Source of the DNA: an uncultured Blautia sp.
GTDB taxonomy: Bacteria > Bacillota > Clostridia > Lachnospirales > Lachnospiraceae
Direction of reading: 5' to 3'
Length of the DNA stretch: 48,061 nt
Assembly: GCA_900542045.1 (NCBI GenBank)
Contig: UQMI01000024.1
Span: 1-48,061 of the forward strand
In this document: in pieces, positions 7,081 through 16,472 of the stretch
How the letters are laid out: each line of letters begins with the position of its first letter
Position numbering within the stretch: the first letter of the stretch is position 1
The notes under the pieces: generated by a model
The model's input: the letters and a program-made list of their open reading frames with translations, nothing else
Told to the model about the DNA's origin: nothing
Databases searched by the model: none
Made by a program: the position numbers and the translations under genes

Positions 7081-8289
7081 ATGCAAATGAGTCAGGCAGT
7101 GGCTGCGCTGAAAAAGGGAGAAGGAAGAACCATTAAAGCGGGAGGTATGTGGATTTTTGACAATGAGATTGCTTCTGTCATGGGGAGTTTTGAGAATGGA
7201 GACGTGCTTCTGGTCCATGATTTCGACGGATTTCCCATGGGAAAAGGTTTTATCAATACGAATTCCAAGATCCGGATCCGGATGCTGACGAGAGATGAGA
7301 ACCGGGAAATCGACGAAGATTTTTTCGGGGAACGGGTGAGAAATGCCTGGGAATACCGGAAAAAAACGGTGGATATCAGTTCCTGCCGGATCATTTTCGG
7401 AGATGCGGACTTTCTGCCGGGACTGGTGGTGGACAAGTTTTCCGATGTGCTGGTGGTGCAGTCCCTGGCGCTGGGCATCGACCGGTACAAGGAGCTGATC
7501 GTGAAGCTTCTGAAAGAGATCCTGGCAGAAGATGGGATCCTGATCCGGGGTGTCTATGAGCGCAGCGATGCAAAAGAGCGGGACAAAGAAGGCCTTCCCC
7601 GGGTGAAGGGCTTTCTGAGCGAGCCCTTTGATACACTGGTGGAGATCACGGAAAATGGCGTGAAGTATCAGGTGGATGTGAAGGACGGCCAGAAGACAGG
7701 ATTCTTTCTGGATCAGAAATACAACCGGCTGGCCATCCAGAGGCTGTGCCGGGGTGCGAAGGTGCTGGACTGCTTTACCCATACCGGATCCTTTGCCCTG
7801 AATGCAGGGATCGCCGGTGCGGAAAGCGTTCTGGGCGTGGACGCTTCGGCTCTGGGCGTGGAGCAGGCCCGGGCCAATGCCAGACTGAACGGACTGGAAG
7901 AAAAGGTGCAGTTCCTCTGCGCCGATGTGTTTGAGCTTCTGCCTAAGCTGGAGGAAGAAGGAGAATTGTTCGATGTGATCATTCTGGATCCCCCGGCCTT
8001 CACCAAGTCCAGAAATTCGGTGAAAAATGCGGTGAAAGGTTACCGGGAGATCAACCGGCGGGCCATGAAGCTGTTAAAGGACGGCGGTTATCTGGCCACC
8101 TGTTCCTGCTCTCATTTTATGACTTATGAATTGTTTACCCAGACCATCGGTCAGGCTGCCAAAAATGTGCACCGCAGGCTCCGTCAGGTGGAATTCCGGA
8201 CCCAGGCGCCGGATCATCCTATCCTCTGGGCGGCAGATGAGTCCTACTATTTGAAATTTTATATTTTCCAGGTGTGCCGGGAATATTGA
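7081..8289 (+). CDS. Class I SAM-dependent rRNA methyltransferase (RlmI/YwbD family)
   Basis: The 402-residue product matches the COG1092 family, which makes 5-methylcytosine in 23S rRNA. Residues 1-75 form the PUA-like RNA-binding domain (GGMWIFDNEIA, then GKGFINTNSKIRIRMLT). A central domain follows, then the SAM-binding fold from about residue 200: VLDCFTHTGSFALNAG as motif I, LGVDASALGVEQA, and ILDPPAFTKS as motif IV. A conserved cysteine pair (ATCSCSHFM) lies near residue 340. Length and order fit the family. CAGGAGGGA lies before the ATG at 7081; a second in-frame ATG two codons later is also possible. The next gene begins 39 bases after the stop. Confidence 0.9.
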   Translation: MQMSQAVAALKKGEGRTIKAGGMWIFDNEIASVMGSFENGDVLLVHDFDGFPMGKGFINTNSKIRIRMLTRDENREIDEDFFGERVRNAWEYRKKTVDISSCRIIFGDADFLPGLVVDKFSDVLVVQSLALGIDRYKELIVKLLKEILAEDGILIRGVYERSDAKERDKEGLPRVKGFLSEPFDTLVEITENGVKYQVDVKDGQKTGFFLDQKYNRLAIQRLCRGAKVLDCFTHTGSFALNAGIAGAESVLGVDASALGVEQARANARLNGLEEKVQFLCADVFELLPKLEEEGELFDVIILDPPAFTKSRNSVKNAVKGYREINRRAMKLLKDGGYLATCSCSHFMTYELFTQTIGQAAKNVHRRLRQVEFRTQAPDHPILWAADESYYLKFYIFQVCREY

Positions 8290-8328
8290 GACGCTGTCTT
8301 CTGCTGAAATGAAAGGAGGAAGGATTCT

Positions 8329-9390
8329 ATGAATGAAGAATGTCTGATCTGTAAGGCCCCTTTGGAATATCTGCAGGAAGATATAGAGATGGAATGCGAA
8401 CTGTGCCATAAAAAAGAAAAGAGCAAAACCAGATGTGTCAATGGACACTATGTATGCAGCGAATGCCATATGAAGGGACTGGACAGCCTGATTGGTCTCT
8501 GCATGGAGGAAACATCCAGAAATCCTGTGGTGATTCTTAATAAGATGATGGCAATGCCTTTCTGTCATATGCATGGGCCGGAACATCACAGTATGGTGGG
8601 GATGGCTCTTTTGACGGCTTACAGAAATTCCGGCGGGGCCCTCGATTTAAAAAAGGCGCTGGTGGAAATGAACAGCCGGGGACGTTCTGTACCGGGAGGC
8701 GCCTGCGGTTTCTGGGGTGCCTGCGGGGCAGGAATGTTTGTGTCCATCGTGACCGGCTCCACGCCGCTGGGGCAGGAAAACTTTGGACTTTCTCATAAAA
8801 TGACGGCCAGTGCCCTGGAGGCCATTGGAGAGACCGGCGGTCCCCGGTGCTGCAAACGGGATTCCTATCTTTCCATCCAGAGAGCCGTTGAATTTGCAGA
8901 GAACAGCCTGGGAGTACGCATGGAGCAGCCAAGGATTCGCTGTTCTTACAGCGGCCAGAACAACCAGTGTATCGGAAAACGCTGTCCTTTCTGTAAAAGA
9001 AGAAAAAAGATCGCATTTCTCTGTGTTCACAATTCCTGCAGGAGCCAGATGGCAGAAGCGCTGGGAAAACTGTATCTGTCTGATTTCTGCGACTGCTATT
9101 CAGCGGGAACAGAGGTAAAACCCCATATCAATCCGGATGCGGTGCGGCTGATGAAGAAAGAGTATGGGATCGACATGGAGAAGGACCAGTATTCCAAACT
9201 GCTCCAGGATATACCAGAGGCAGATATTTATGTGTCCATGGGGTGCAATGTGCAGTGTCCCAATATTCCGGGCAAAGAGACGGTCAACTGGGGTCTGGAG
9301 GATCCCACGGGAAAGGATGACCAGGCCTTTCTGGAAGTGATTCGGCAGATCGAAGAAAATGTGCGGGCATTAAGGGCGCAGCTGGATTAG
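8329..9390 (+). CDS. DUF5714 domain fused to arsenate reductase / LMW phosphatase domain
   Basis: 353 residues in two parts. Residues 1-225 are a cysteine-rich DUF5714 domain: CLICKAP, CELCHKK, CVNGHYVCSECH, HMHGPEHH, VPGGACGFWGACGAGMFVSI, GGPRCCKR, then CIGKRCPFC. Residues 229-353 are a thioredoxin-coupled arsenate reductase of the low-molecular-weight phosphatase fold. Its catalytic loop is C232-VHNSC-R238, and MGCNVQCP and WGLEDPTG follow as the redox cysteines and the acid loop. Start from GAAAGGAGGA. DUF5714 has no settled function. Arsenate or protein-phosphate chemistry by the second domain is family knowledge; whether it reduces arsenate here is unknown, as no arsR, acr3 or arsB is present. 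Confidence 0.85.
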   Translation: MNEECLICKAPLEYLQEDIEMECELCHKKEKSKTRCVNGHYVCSECHMKGLDSLIGLCMEETSRNPVVILNKMMAMPFCHMHGPEHHSMVGMALLTAYRNSGGALDLKKALVEMNSRGRSVPGGACGFWGACGAGMFVSIVTGSTPLGQENFGLSHKMTASALEAIGETGGPRCCKRDSYLSIQRAVEFAENSLGVRMEQPRIRCSYSGQNNQCIGKRCPFCKRRKKIAFLCVHNSCRSQMAEALGKLYLSDFCDCYSAGTEVKPHINPDAVRLMKKEYGIDMEKDQYSKLLQDIPEADIYVSMGCNVQCPNIPGKETVNWGLEDPTGKDDQAFLEVIRQIEENVRALRAQLD

Positions 9391-9478
9391 GTTTCGGACA
9401 GGGAAGTGCAATTCGGGCAGCCGGCCGGCAGCACGGATACCTGGATTTACAGATGAAAAGACCATAAGGAGAATTTTT

Positions 9479-10282
9479 ATGAACAGTGAGATCAAATTGG
9501 TGGCGGTAGATATCGACGGTACGTTTGTGCGGGGCGATTATTCCTATGATGAAGAACGGTTCAGACGGATTTTTTCCAGGATGCAAAGGGCCGGGTGCAG
9601 GTTTGTGGCGGCCAGCGGGAACCAGTATTACCAGCTGCGGGATCTTTTTCCGGAGTTCTGCGATGAAATTTCTTATGTGGCGGAGAACGGTGCATTTGTA
9701 AAAGACCGTACGGAGCTGGTCTTTGCAGCAGATATGCCCAGGGAAACGGTACATGAGGTCATTGATCTGTGCAGAAAATACCCGGAGATCAAAAATGTGC
9801 TGTGCGGAAGGAACAGCGCCTACTGCCAGCGGGGAACTGTCAGCGAAGAATTTTTTGCCCTGACGTCAGTTTATTACCACCGTCTGAAATGGGTGGAGGA
9901 TTTCAAAGAAGTGGAGGATCAGATCCTGAAATTTGCGCCGACGGTTCCGGAAGAAAAAACCTATGAGTATTATGATCTGTTTTGTGAGAAACTGAAAGGA
10001 AAAGTGGAGCCCACCACAAGCGGCCATGGATCCATAGATCTGATCCTGCCCGGGTGTCACAAGGCTTCCGGACTGGAACGGCTGGTCCGGCGGTGGGGGA
10101 TCACACCGGAACAGTGCGTGGCATTTGGCGACGGGGGAAATGATATGGAAATGCTGCGGTACTGCGGACACAGCTATGCCATGGAAAATGCGCCGGATTC
10201 TGTGAAGCAGGCGGCAAAACAGGTCTGCCCGTCCAATGAGGAAGACGGCGTGCTGGTCACGCTGGAGAAATTGTTTGCGTGA
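9479..10282 (+). CDS. HAD superfamily hydrolase, Cof type
   Basis: 267 residues. The nucleophile motif DIDGTFVRGD lies near residue 11. The C2 cap covers roughly residues 85-190, and the C-terminal motif FGDGGNDMEMLR near residue 220 binds Mg2+. This is the Cof/YidA branch of phosphatases acting on sugar phosphates or cofactors; the substrate is not predictable. The start at 9479 follows AAGGAGA. The M18 peptidase gene begins 51 bases later, so the two are probably cotranscribed. Confidence 0.92.
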   Translation: MNSEIKLVAVDIDGTFVRGDYSYDEERFRRIFSRMQRAGCRFVAASGNQYYQLRDLFPEFCDEISYVAENGAFVKDRTELVFAADMPRETVHEVIDLCRKYPEIKNVLCGRNSAYCQRGTVSEEFFALTSVYYHRLKWVEDFKEVEDQILKFAPTVPEEKTYEYYDLFCEKLKGKVEPTTSGHGSIDLILPGCHKASGLERLVRRWGITPEQCVAFGDGGNDMEMLRYCGHSYAMENAPDSVKQAAKQVCPSNEEDGVLVTLEKLFA

Positions 10283-10333
10283 CCGGAAAACAGCGGCAGA
10301 CAAAAGAGAATATGACAGCGGGAGGAATGGAAG

Positions 10334-11605
10334 ATGAACGACAGAAAAACAGCGGAAGAACTGCTTTCTTTCCTGGAGCAGTGCCCAAGCGCGTTTCATA
10401 CGGCGTCCTGTGTGGCCGGACAGCTTCTGGAAGCGGGATTTGTGGAATTACAGGAAAAGGACAGCTGGAAGCTGGAAAAGAACGGAAAATATTTTGTAAA
10501 ACGCAATGATTCTTCTCTGATCGCGTTTCAGACTTCCGGAGCGGCGGAAGAAGGGTTTCGCATTGCGGCCAGCCACAGCGATTCTCCTGCTTTTCAGATC
10601 AAAGAACATCCGGAGATGGAAGTGGATCAGAAATATGTGAAATTAAATGTGGAGCGTTACGGCGGTATGATCATGAATACCTGGATGGACCGCCCGCTGT
10701 CTGTGGCCGGCAGGATCGTGGTCCGGGACGGGGAGAAGCTGGTGTCCCGTCTGGTGAATGTGGACCGGGATCTGATAATGATCCCCAATGTGGCCATTCA
10801 CATGAACCGGGAAGTAAATCAGGGATATGCGTATAATGCCCAGAAGGATATGCTGCCCCTGTACGGTCTGCAGGGAGAAAAAGTCCCGTTTCTGTCGGTG
10901 GTGGCAGATGCGGCGGGAGTGAAGGAAGAAGATATCCTGGGCCATGACCTGTTTCTCTATAACCGGCAGAAGGGAAGTATCTGGGGTGCCCGGGAAGAAT
11001 TTATTTCCGGTCCAAGACTGGACGACCTGCAGTGTGTATACGGAACGCTGCAGGGATTCCTGCAGGGAAAACGGGAGGTACATACGGCGGTTTACGGACT
11101 GTTTGACAACGAAGAAGTGGGAAGCGGCACCAGACAGGGGGCAGCCTCCACCTTCCTTCAGGATGTGCTGCTGCGGATCAACATGGGACTGGGACGTTCC
11201 TATGAAGATTATCTGCGGGCAATGTCCCAAAGCTGCATGATCTCTGCGGACAATGCCCACGGGATCCATCCCAACCATCCGGAATTTGCGGATCCGGTGC
11301 ATCACCCGGTGCCAAACGGCGGGCTCGTGATCAAATACAGCGGAAATCAGAAGTATTGCACCAATGGCGTGACAGCGGCTTTTTTGAAGGATCTCTGTGA
11401 GCGGGCAGAAGTTCCGGTACAGATCTATGTGAACCGTTCTGACATCCCGGGAGGCTCCACTCTGGGAAATATTGCCGTTTCCAGGGTTCCGGTGCCGGCA
11501 GTGGACGTGGGGCTGGCTCAGCTGGCCATGCATTCCGCCTATGAAACGGCAGGTGTCAGGGATACCGGATATCTGATCCGGACCTGTGAGGAATTTTTTT
11601 CCTGA
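10334..11605 (+). CDS. apeB: M18 family aminopeptidase
   Basis: 423 residues, the expected length for a bacterial aspartyl-aminopeptidase-like M18 enzyme. Metal and catalytic motifs are in order: ASHSDSPAF near residue 80, RLDDLQ near 230, DNEEVGSG near 260, SADNAHGIHPN near 305 and PGGSTLGNI near 375. It should remove N-terminal residues from peptides in the cytoplasm using two zinc ions. The start at 10334 is set by GGGAGG 8 bases upstream. A strong terminator (11630-11672) ends the unit. Confidence 0.93.
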   Translation: MNDRKTAEELLSFLEQCPSAFHTASCVAGQLLEAGFVELQEKDSWKLEKNGKYFVKRNDSSLIAFQTSGAAEEGFRIAASHSDSPAFQIKEHPEMEVDQKYVKLNVERYGGMIMNTWMDRPLSVAGRIVVRDGEKLVSRLVNVDRDLIMIPNVAIHMNREVNQGYAYNAQKDMLPLYGLQGEKVPFLSVVADAAGVKEEDILGHDLFLYNRQKGSIWGAREEFISGPRLDDLQCVYGTLQGFLQGKREVHTAVYGLFDNEEVGSGTRQGAASTFLQDVLLRINMGLGRSYEDYLRAMSQSCMISADNAHGIHPNHPEFADPVHHPVPNGGLVIKYSGNQKYCTNGVTAAFLKDLCERAEVPVQIYVNRSDIPGGSTLGNIAVSRVPVPAVDVGLAQLAMHSAYETAGVRDTGYLIRTCEEFFS

Positions 11606-11629
11606 CGGACAAAGGCTCTGTCAGTCTGG

Positions 11630-11672
11630 CCGCCGTATGGGTAAGGCAAAACCTGTACGGCGGATTTTTTTT
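11630..11672 (+). terminator. Rho-independent terminator after apeB
   Basis: CCGCCGTA (11630-11637) pairs with TACGGCGG (11656-11663) and is followed by A and eight T. Confidence 0.85.
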
Positions 11673-11869
11673 GCTTAAGGACCGGCAGGGAAGCGGCGTC
11701 AGCGGCCATGGAGAAGGACTGTTTCGGCAGACGACATGTCTTTTAATACCGGTTTTCTGTCTCTTAGGCAGAGGCGGTTTACAAACCGGGGGAGAATTCG
11801 ATATATTGAACCCAGCAGGATGGACAGGAGATATCCGACCTGCCCCAGGAAAAAGGGAGGAATACAACT

Positions 11870-12601
11870 ATGGATCATTCAGCATCTGGTACCTGTGTCA
11901 TTGCCGTCTGTGATGACGAGGAAGTGATGACCAGAAAAGTGGCACAGTGGATCAGAGAATGGAATCCGGCAGCCGAGGTACACTGCTTTTCGTCCGGAGA
12001 AGAGCTGCTGGAGCATTACAGGGATTACCAGGCGGTATTTCTGGATATTGATATGGGAGGCATCAATGGCATCGAAACCGGAAGACGGATCCGTAAGATC
12101 GACAAAAAGACAAAGATCGTTTATCTGACGGCATACCGGGACTATGCAGCGGGCGCCTTCGGGGTACACGCGTTTCAGTATCTGCTGAAACCAGTGTCAA
12201 AAAAGGCGGTACATCATGTGCTGGAGGAAATTTTTTCCTATATGGAGCAGATGAAACCATCGCCGATCCTGGATTTTCAGACAGCAGGAGGACTGGTCTG
12301 TATTCCTGCGGACGAGATCTATTTTTTTGAGTACGAAAACCGCCGGATCCGGATGGTGACAGCGGAGGAAGAATATCTGATGAGCGGGCGCATCGGCAGC
12401 GTGGCCGGGCGGATGGAATCCTTTGGATTTTCGGTGCCTCATCAGAGTTTTGTGGTGAATATGCTGCATGTAAAAAATGTCAAAAACCAGCGGATCGTTC
12501 TGGACAATGGGATGGAGATCCCGCTGTCACAGAAAAAACAGAAAACATGGAAGCAGGAACTGACGGCATATCTGTCTTCCAGGCTGGAGAACAGGAGATA
12601 G
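11870..12601 (+). CDS. LytTR-family response regulator
   Basis: 243 residues. Receiver domain residues 9-125: acidic pair D15/D16, phosphoacceptor D59 in AVFLDIDMGG, T in VYLTAY, K in LLKPVS. The C-terminal LytTR DNA-binding domain (about 140-240) shows the FEYENRRIRM and PHQSFVVNMLHVKNV patterns. This is the AgrA/ComE class, which binds paired direct repeats at promoters. GGGAGG lies 10 bases before the ATG. The kinase gene starts 2 bases after its stop, a cognate pair. Such systems often control peptide signalling or bacteriocin export; no peptide gene is visible here. Confidence 0.93.
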   Translation: MDHSASGTCVIAVCDDEEVMTRKVAQWIREWNPAAEVHCFSSGEELLEHYRDYQAVFLDIDMGGINGIETGRRIRKIDKKTKIVYLTAYRDYAAGAFGVHAFQYLLKPVSKKAVHHVLEEIFSYMEQMKPSPILDFQTAGGLVCIPADEIYFFEYENRRIRMVTAEEEYLMSGRIGSVAGRMESFGFSVPHQSFVVNMLHVKNVKNQRIVLDNGMEIPLSQKKQKTWKQELTAYLSSRLENRR

Positions 12602-12603
12602 GA

Positions 12604-13857
12604 ATGATTTTGGTAGATTTGTTTTTTCTGATCGTATCCATACTGCTGATGTGTCTGTGCGGGGCCGCAGTGCTGTGGGCAATCCCGGGAGAGCGCAGGG
12701 GAAGGCTATGGGTTCGCGGACTGGCATGGGCCGGGTATGGAATGCTGACTGTTCTTCTGCCCAATCTGTGGGCAGACGATCTGATCACTATGACGGTACT
12801 GGGCATTTATTATCTGGCTCTTGGCTGGTTTTTGTATCATAAGAGCCGGATCGGACTCTTATACCAGATGGTATATCATGTCCTGATGTACAGCAGCCAG
12901 GTTATTGCCGTTTATGTATCTTTGATCCTGGCAGATACTCTGCTGCTGGAATATCGGATATGCGGGTATCTGGTCGGACTGTTCAAGAATTTTCTTCTGC
13001 TGGCGGTGACTTTCCTGCTGCGGGAGCTGATGAAACGGCGTCTGGTGCGGGAACAGAGGAACCTGAAGATCCGGGGGATGATCATTGTTCCGGTATTCAG
13101 CATGGCGCTGCTCTTTCTGTATCTGATCAGCGGTGATATTTTCTTTGTGCGCTTTGGATATGAGTGGCTTCTGGTCTATTGCGGGCTGCTGATCGCAATC
13201 AACGTCTACTGCCTGTATTTCTGGTATGACGTGGCGGCCAATCAGGAGCTGAAGCACCGGTACCGGCTGCTGCAGCAGCAGAAAGAACTGATCCATCAGT
13301 ATTATGAAGATATGGAGAAGAATTACAGCGAATCCCGGAAGCTGATCCATGATATCCGCAACCATCTGCAGGTGCTGGAGCAGGCGAACAAAATGGGAGA
13401 AAGCCATTATTTTGAAGATCTGCATCAGATGCTGGATTCGCTGGGAATGCGGTTCTATTCGGATAACCGGATGCTGAATATTGTACTGAATGACAAGCTG
13501 AAAAAAATGCCCCGGGAACAGACAGAATGCAGTCTGAGAGATGTGCGGCTGGATTTTCTGTCTGATATGGATCTGACGACGATCTTTGCCAATCTTCTGG
13601 ACAATGCTGTAGAGGCAGGAGAGGGGCAGCCTGGATTCTGGCTGAAGATCCGGGGAGAGACTATTCAGGATTTTACGGTGGTGAAAATATGGAATCCTTA
13701 CACGGGGAATTACCGGCCGGGGCATTCCCAGAAGGAAGGCCATGAAGGCCTGGGGCTGGAAAATGTGCGCCAGGCAGTAGAAAAGTACCATGGAGAGATG
13801 CAGATTGAGGCGGCGGAACAGGTATTTTCTGTGACTTTGATGTTTCCGGGAGGATAA
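12604..13857 (+). CDS. Sensor histidine kinase, GHKL type
   Basis: 417 residues from the ATG at 12604, which follows CAGGAGA at good spacing. Six or seven hydrophobic segments occupy residues 1-210. A coiled-coil linker (KHRYRLLQQQKELIHQYY) leads to the phosphoacceptor H249 in LIHDIRNHLQ. The ATPase part has the N box LLDNAVEA near 340 and the G box GLGLENV near 382. This is the HPK10/AgrC architecture. It should phosphorylate the LytTR regulator encoded just upstream. The ligand, perhaps a peptide, is unknown. Confidence 0.92.
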   Translation: MILVDLFFLIVSILLMCLCGAAVLWAIPGERRGRLWVRGLAWAGYGMLTVLLPNLWADDLITMTVLGIYYLALGWFLYHKSRIGLLYQMVYHVLMYSSQVIAVYVSLILADTLLLEYRICGYLVGLFKNFLLLAVTFLLRELMKRRLVREQRNLKIRGMIIVPVFSMALLFLYLISGDIFFVRFGYEWLLVYCGLLIAINVYCLYFWYDVAANQELKHRYRLLQQQKELIHQYYEDMEKNYSESRKLIHDIRNHLQVLEQANKMGESHYFEDLHQMLDSLGMRFYSDNRMLNIVLNDKLKKMPREQTECSLRDVRLDFLSDMDLTTIFANLLDNAVEAGEGQPGFWLKIRGETIQDFTVVKIWNPYTGNYRPGHSQKEGHEGLGLENVRQAVEKYHGEMQIEAAEQVFSVTLMFPGG

Positions 13858-13909
13858 GAGACCGGTAAGCAAAAGGTCAGGACAGGGAATACAGGAGGTT
13901 GATGAGAAA

Positions 13910-14344
13910 ATGGGAGGTATGGAAATGAATGGAAAATGGATGATGGGAGCAGTTTGTCTGGGAGTCTTTTTATTGCTGGGCGGATGCGGATCTTCCCAGA
14001 ATCAGCTGCCGGAGGCTTTTGAGGAGGAGGAGGTACGGCAGGAGGCTCTGCAGGCAGTGGAATATTTCAATCAGAGGGATTATCAGAGCCTGGTGGATAT
14101 GGGAAGCGAGGAAATGAAAGAAGCCATGACAGCAGAGGACTTTGCAGAAGCCTGTGATCCCTACCTGGACGAGAAGGGAGAGTTTGAGGAGATAGAAAAG
14201 ACTGCGGTGCTGGGAAATACCGATAAGACCACGGGAGACGAATACGGCGGCGTGATCATGGTGGGCGCCTATGAAAATGGCAAGCTGCAGTTCACCATCG
14301 GTTTTAATGAAGAGATGGAAATGGTGCAGTTTTATATCAGATAG
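13910..14344 (+). CDS. DUF3887-type lipoprotein
   Basis: 144 residues with a lipoprotein signal peptide: hydrophobic stretch GAVCLGVFLLLGGC, lipobox LGGC at about residues 24-27 from the chosen start. The mature part resembles the DUF3887 fold, a small alpha/beta domain in surface lipoproteins (EAVEYFNQRDYQSLVDMGS-like segment). Two starts are good: 13910 after AGGAGGT, and 13925 after GGAGGT. The latter gives a more typical signal length. It lies between the kinase and the CPBP protease with short gaps and is probably in the same operon. Function unknown; extracytoplasmic. Confidence 0.82.
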   Translation: MGGMEMNGKWMMGAVCLGVFLLLGGCGSSQNQLPEAFEEEEVRQEALQAVEYFNQRDYQSLVDMGSEEMKEAMTAEDFAEACDPYLDEKGEFEEIEKTAVLGNTDKTTGDEYGGVIMVGAYENGKLQFTIGFNEEMEMVQFYIR

Positions 14345-14373
14345 AGACAACAGGGAAACGGAGGACTGGTAAA

Positions 14374-15429
14374 ATGAAGAATACGGTTATGGAAAAAAAG
14401 CAGCTGACTATTTTTCTGCTGATTGCTTATGGGATCACATATCTGATGGGATTTGTGATGTGGTATGGCTATGGGAAAGGAGCAGATGTGAGCACCTTTG
14501 CCAATGTACAGATGATGTACCCGGCGGCAGGCGTCATACTGGCTTTTCTGCTCACGGGCGAAAAGAGAGACCGGCTTCCCCGTCTGTTTTTCGGCGGATA
14601 TCTGGTGATCACAGGTATCCTGATGGTGTTGGCGGTGCTGTCGGTGGTTTATCCGGAGGCCGGACAGGAGGCATTTGCCGGTGCCGGTCTGGAAAACGGA
14701 ATCTCTCTGTGGCTGCTTCTGGTGCAGCTGGTGCTCATTGGAGGCAGTATTCTGGAGTGGATCTTTTTGCTGGCAGCCGGTAAGGACAGACGCAGGGTGT
14801 TTGGACTGCAGGGAATGAAATGGAAACCGTCAGTGCTTTGTATCCTGCTCTTTCTGGGACTGTATCTGCTCCGCACCCTGATTTCCTGTCTGGTATCCGG
14901 ACAGATGGCGATATTTGGCCTGATCTGGACCAGCCCGGTGACCTGGATTCAGCTGGCAGCGCTGCCGGTGAATTTCTTTCTGGTATTTCTGGCTTTCTTC
15001 GGAGAAGAGTACGGATGGCGTTATTATTTTCAGCCTCTGCTGCAGAAGAAATTCGGCCCCCGGTGGGGCGTTCTGCTGCTGGGCGTGGCCTGGGGCCTGT
15101 GGCATATGCCACTGAATCTGCTGTATTACAGCCCGGATGCCGGGCTGGTGAGCATGGCGGCGCAGCAGATTACCTGCATCACCCTGGGGATCTTTTTTGC
15201 CTATGCATATGGAAAGACAGGAAATATCTGGGTTCCTGTGGCTCTGCATTTTATGAACAACAACCTGATCCCGGTGATCACGGGCAATTATTCGGCAGAT
15301 GTGCTGCAGAACCAGGCCATTGCCTGGGGAGACCTGGTGCCGGCACTGCTCCTGAATGGACTGGTCTTCGGCCCCTTCCTTTTTTCAAAAGTCTTTCAGA
15401 ATTGTGACCAGATTACAGAAATAAAATAA
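14374..15429 (+). CDS. CPBP family intramembrane metalloprotease
   Basis: 351 residues, about eight hydrophobic segments. The CAAX protease/bacteriocin-processing (CPBP) motifs are present: EEYGWR at 211-216, WGLWHMP near 240 and HFMNNN near 290. These supply the catalytic glutamates and metal-binding histidines. Family members include self-immunity and processing proteins of bacteriocin loci, but most are uncharacterised. It begins 29 bases after the lipoprotein stop, with GGAGG upstream, so it is likely the last gene of the LytTR operon. The next 154 bases show no clear terminator. Confidence 0.9.
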   Translation: MKNTVMEKKQLTIFLLIAYGITYLMGFVMWYGYGKGADVSTFANVQMMYPAAGVILAFLLTGEKRDRLPRLFFGGYLVITGILMVLAVLSVVYPEAGQEAFAGAGLENGISLWLLLVQLVLIGGSILEWIFLLAAGKDRRRVFGLQGMKWKPSVLCILLFLGLYLLRTLISCLVSGQMAIFGLIWTSPVTWIQLAALPVNFFLVFLAFFGEEYGWRYYFQPLLQKKFGPRWGVLLLGVAWGLWHMPLNLLYYSPDAGLVSMAAQQITCITLGIFFAYAYGKTGNIWVPVALHFMNNNLIPVITGNYSADVLQNQAIAWGDLVPALLLNGLVFGPFLFSKVFQNCDQITEIK

Positions 15430-15583
15430 GATTGTGGTATATACTATAAGCAGGTCATCAAAGAAATCCGGACGGTATCTGACAGTGTATCCGGACATCA
15501 CAGAAGCTTGTTCTGTGAGGGGAAGATGACAGGCAAAAACAGGCAATCAATGGTTTCACAGGATAACTGGAAGCAGGTGAGAA

Positions 15584-16471
15584 ATGGAAGATTTAATTAT
15601 TATAGGAGCCGGACCGGCGGGAATTTCCGCTGCGCTGTACGCGGTCCGGGCCAATGTGACGCCGCTGGTGGTATACCAGGGAGGCGGCGCACTGGAAAAA
15701 GCGGAAAAGATCGAAAACTTTTATGGAAATGCAGAATTTCTCTCCGGCCGGGAGCTGCAGGAGAAAGGAATGCAGCAGGCCAGACAGCTGGGAGTCCGTT
15801 TCCTGGAAACCCAGGTTCTGGGACTGGGCGGTCTGGATACTTTTCAGGTGAAAACCACAGACGGGGATCTGGAAGCCAGAAGTGTGATCCTGGCCACAGG
15901 AACGAAACGGCCTGCACCGAAGATTCCCGGGCTGAAAGAGCTGGAGGGAAAAGGCGTCAGCTATTGCGCCGTATGCGATGCGTTTTTTTACCGGAACAGA
16001 AATGTGGCCGTGCTGGGAAACGGGGACTTTGCCCTTCATGAGGCGAAAGAACTGGAACCCATGGCGGGATCGGTTACGATACTGACCGGCGGGCTGCCGG
16101 GAGATTTTTTAGAAAAAACGGAAATCCCGGTGGATGAACGTCCCGTTGAGGAAATCCTGGGAACAGACCGGGTAGAAGGGATCCGTTTCCTGGAAGGAGA
16201 AGATCTGGCTGTGGAAGGACTGTTTGTGGCTTTCGGCACAGCAGGAACTGCGGAAATGGCCAGACAGATGGGCGCAGAACTGACGGAACGGGGACATATC
16301 GTGGTGGATGCAGGGATGCAGACCACGATCCCGGGCCTGTACGCAGCCGGTGACTGTACCGGCGGGCTGCTGCAGATTTCCAAGGCGGTCTATGAAGGGA
16401 CCCTGGCAGGGATCGAAGCGGCCAAATATGTGAAGAAACAGAAAAAAGATGAGAGCAGAAAGGAAGAATAA
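15584..16471 (+). CDS. Thioredoxin reductase-like FAD/NAD(P) oxidoreductase
   Basis: 295 residues with the FAD-binding motif GAGPAGISAALYA near residue 8, a second nucleotide-binding segment VAVLGNGDFALHEA near 145 and the C-terminal FAD motif GLYAAGDCTGG near 255. The active disulfide is C128-AVC131 in CAVCDAFF; the usual form is CATCDG, so the second and last positions differ. This is a thioredoxin-reductase relative whose partner is probably the thioredoxin encoded 1 base downstream. The second nucleotide-binding segment is GNGDFA, not the GGGNSA typical of NADPH-dependent enzymes, so the electron donor may not be NADPH. Confidence 0.85.
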   Translation: MEDLIIIGAGPAGISAALYAVRANVTPLVVYQGGGALEKAEKIENFYGNAEFLSGRELQEKGMQQARQLGVRFLETQVLGLGGLDTFQVKTTDGDLEARSVILATGTKRPAPKIPGLKELEGKGVSYCAVCDAFFYRNRNVAVLGNGDFALHEAKELEPMAGSVTILTGGLPGDFLEKTEIPVDERPVEEILGTDRVEGIRFLEGEDLAVEGLFVAFGTAGTAEMARQMGAELTERGHIVVDAGMQTTIPGLYAAGDCTGGLLQISKAVYEGTLAGIEAAKYVKKQKKDESRKEE

Positions 16472-16472
16472 T

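Noticed and set aside
11606..11869. LytTR-type direct repeats before the response regulator gene.
   Set aside because: Short similar strings exist around 11750-11800, but no pair has the usual spacing and sequence, so no operator is claimed.
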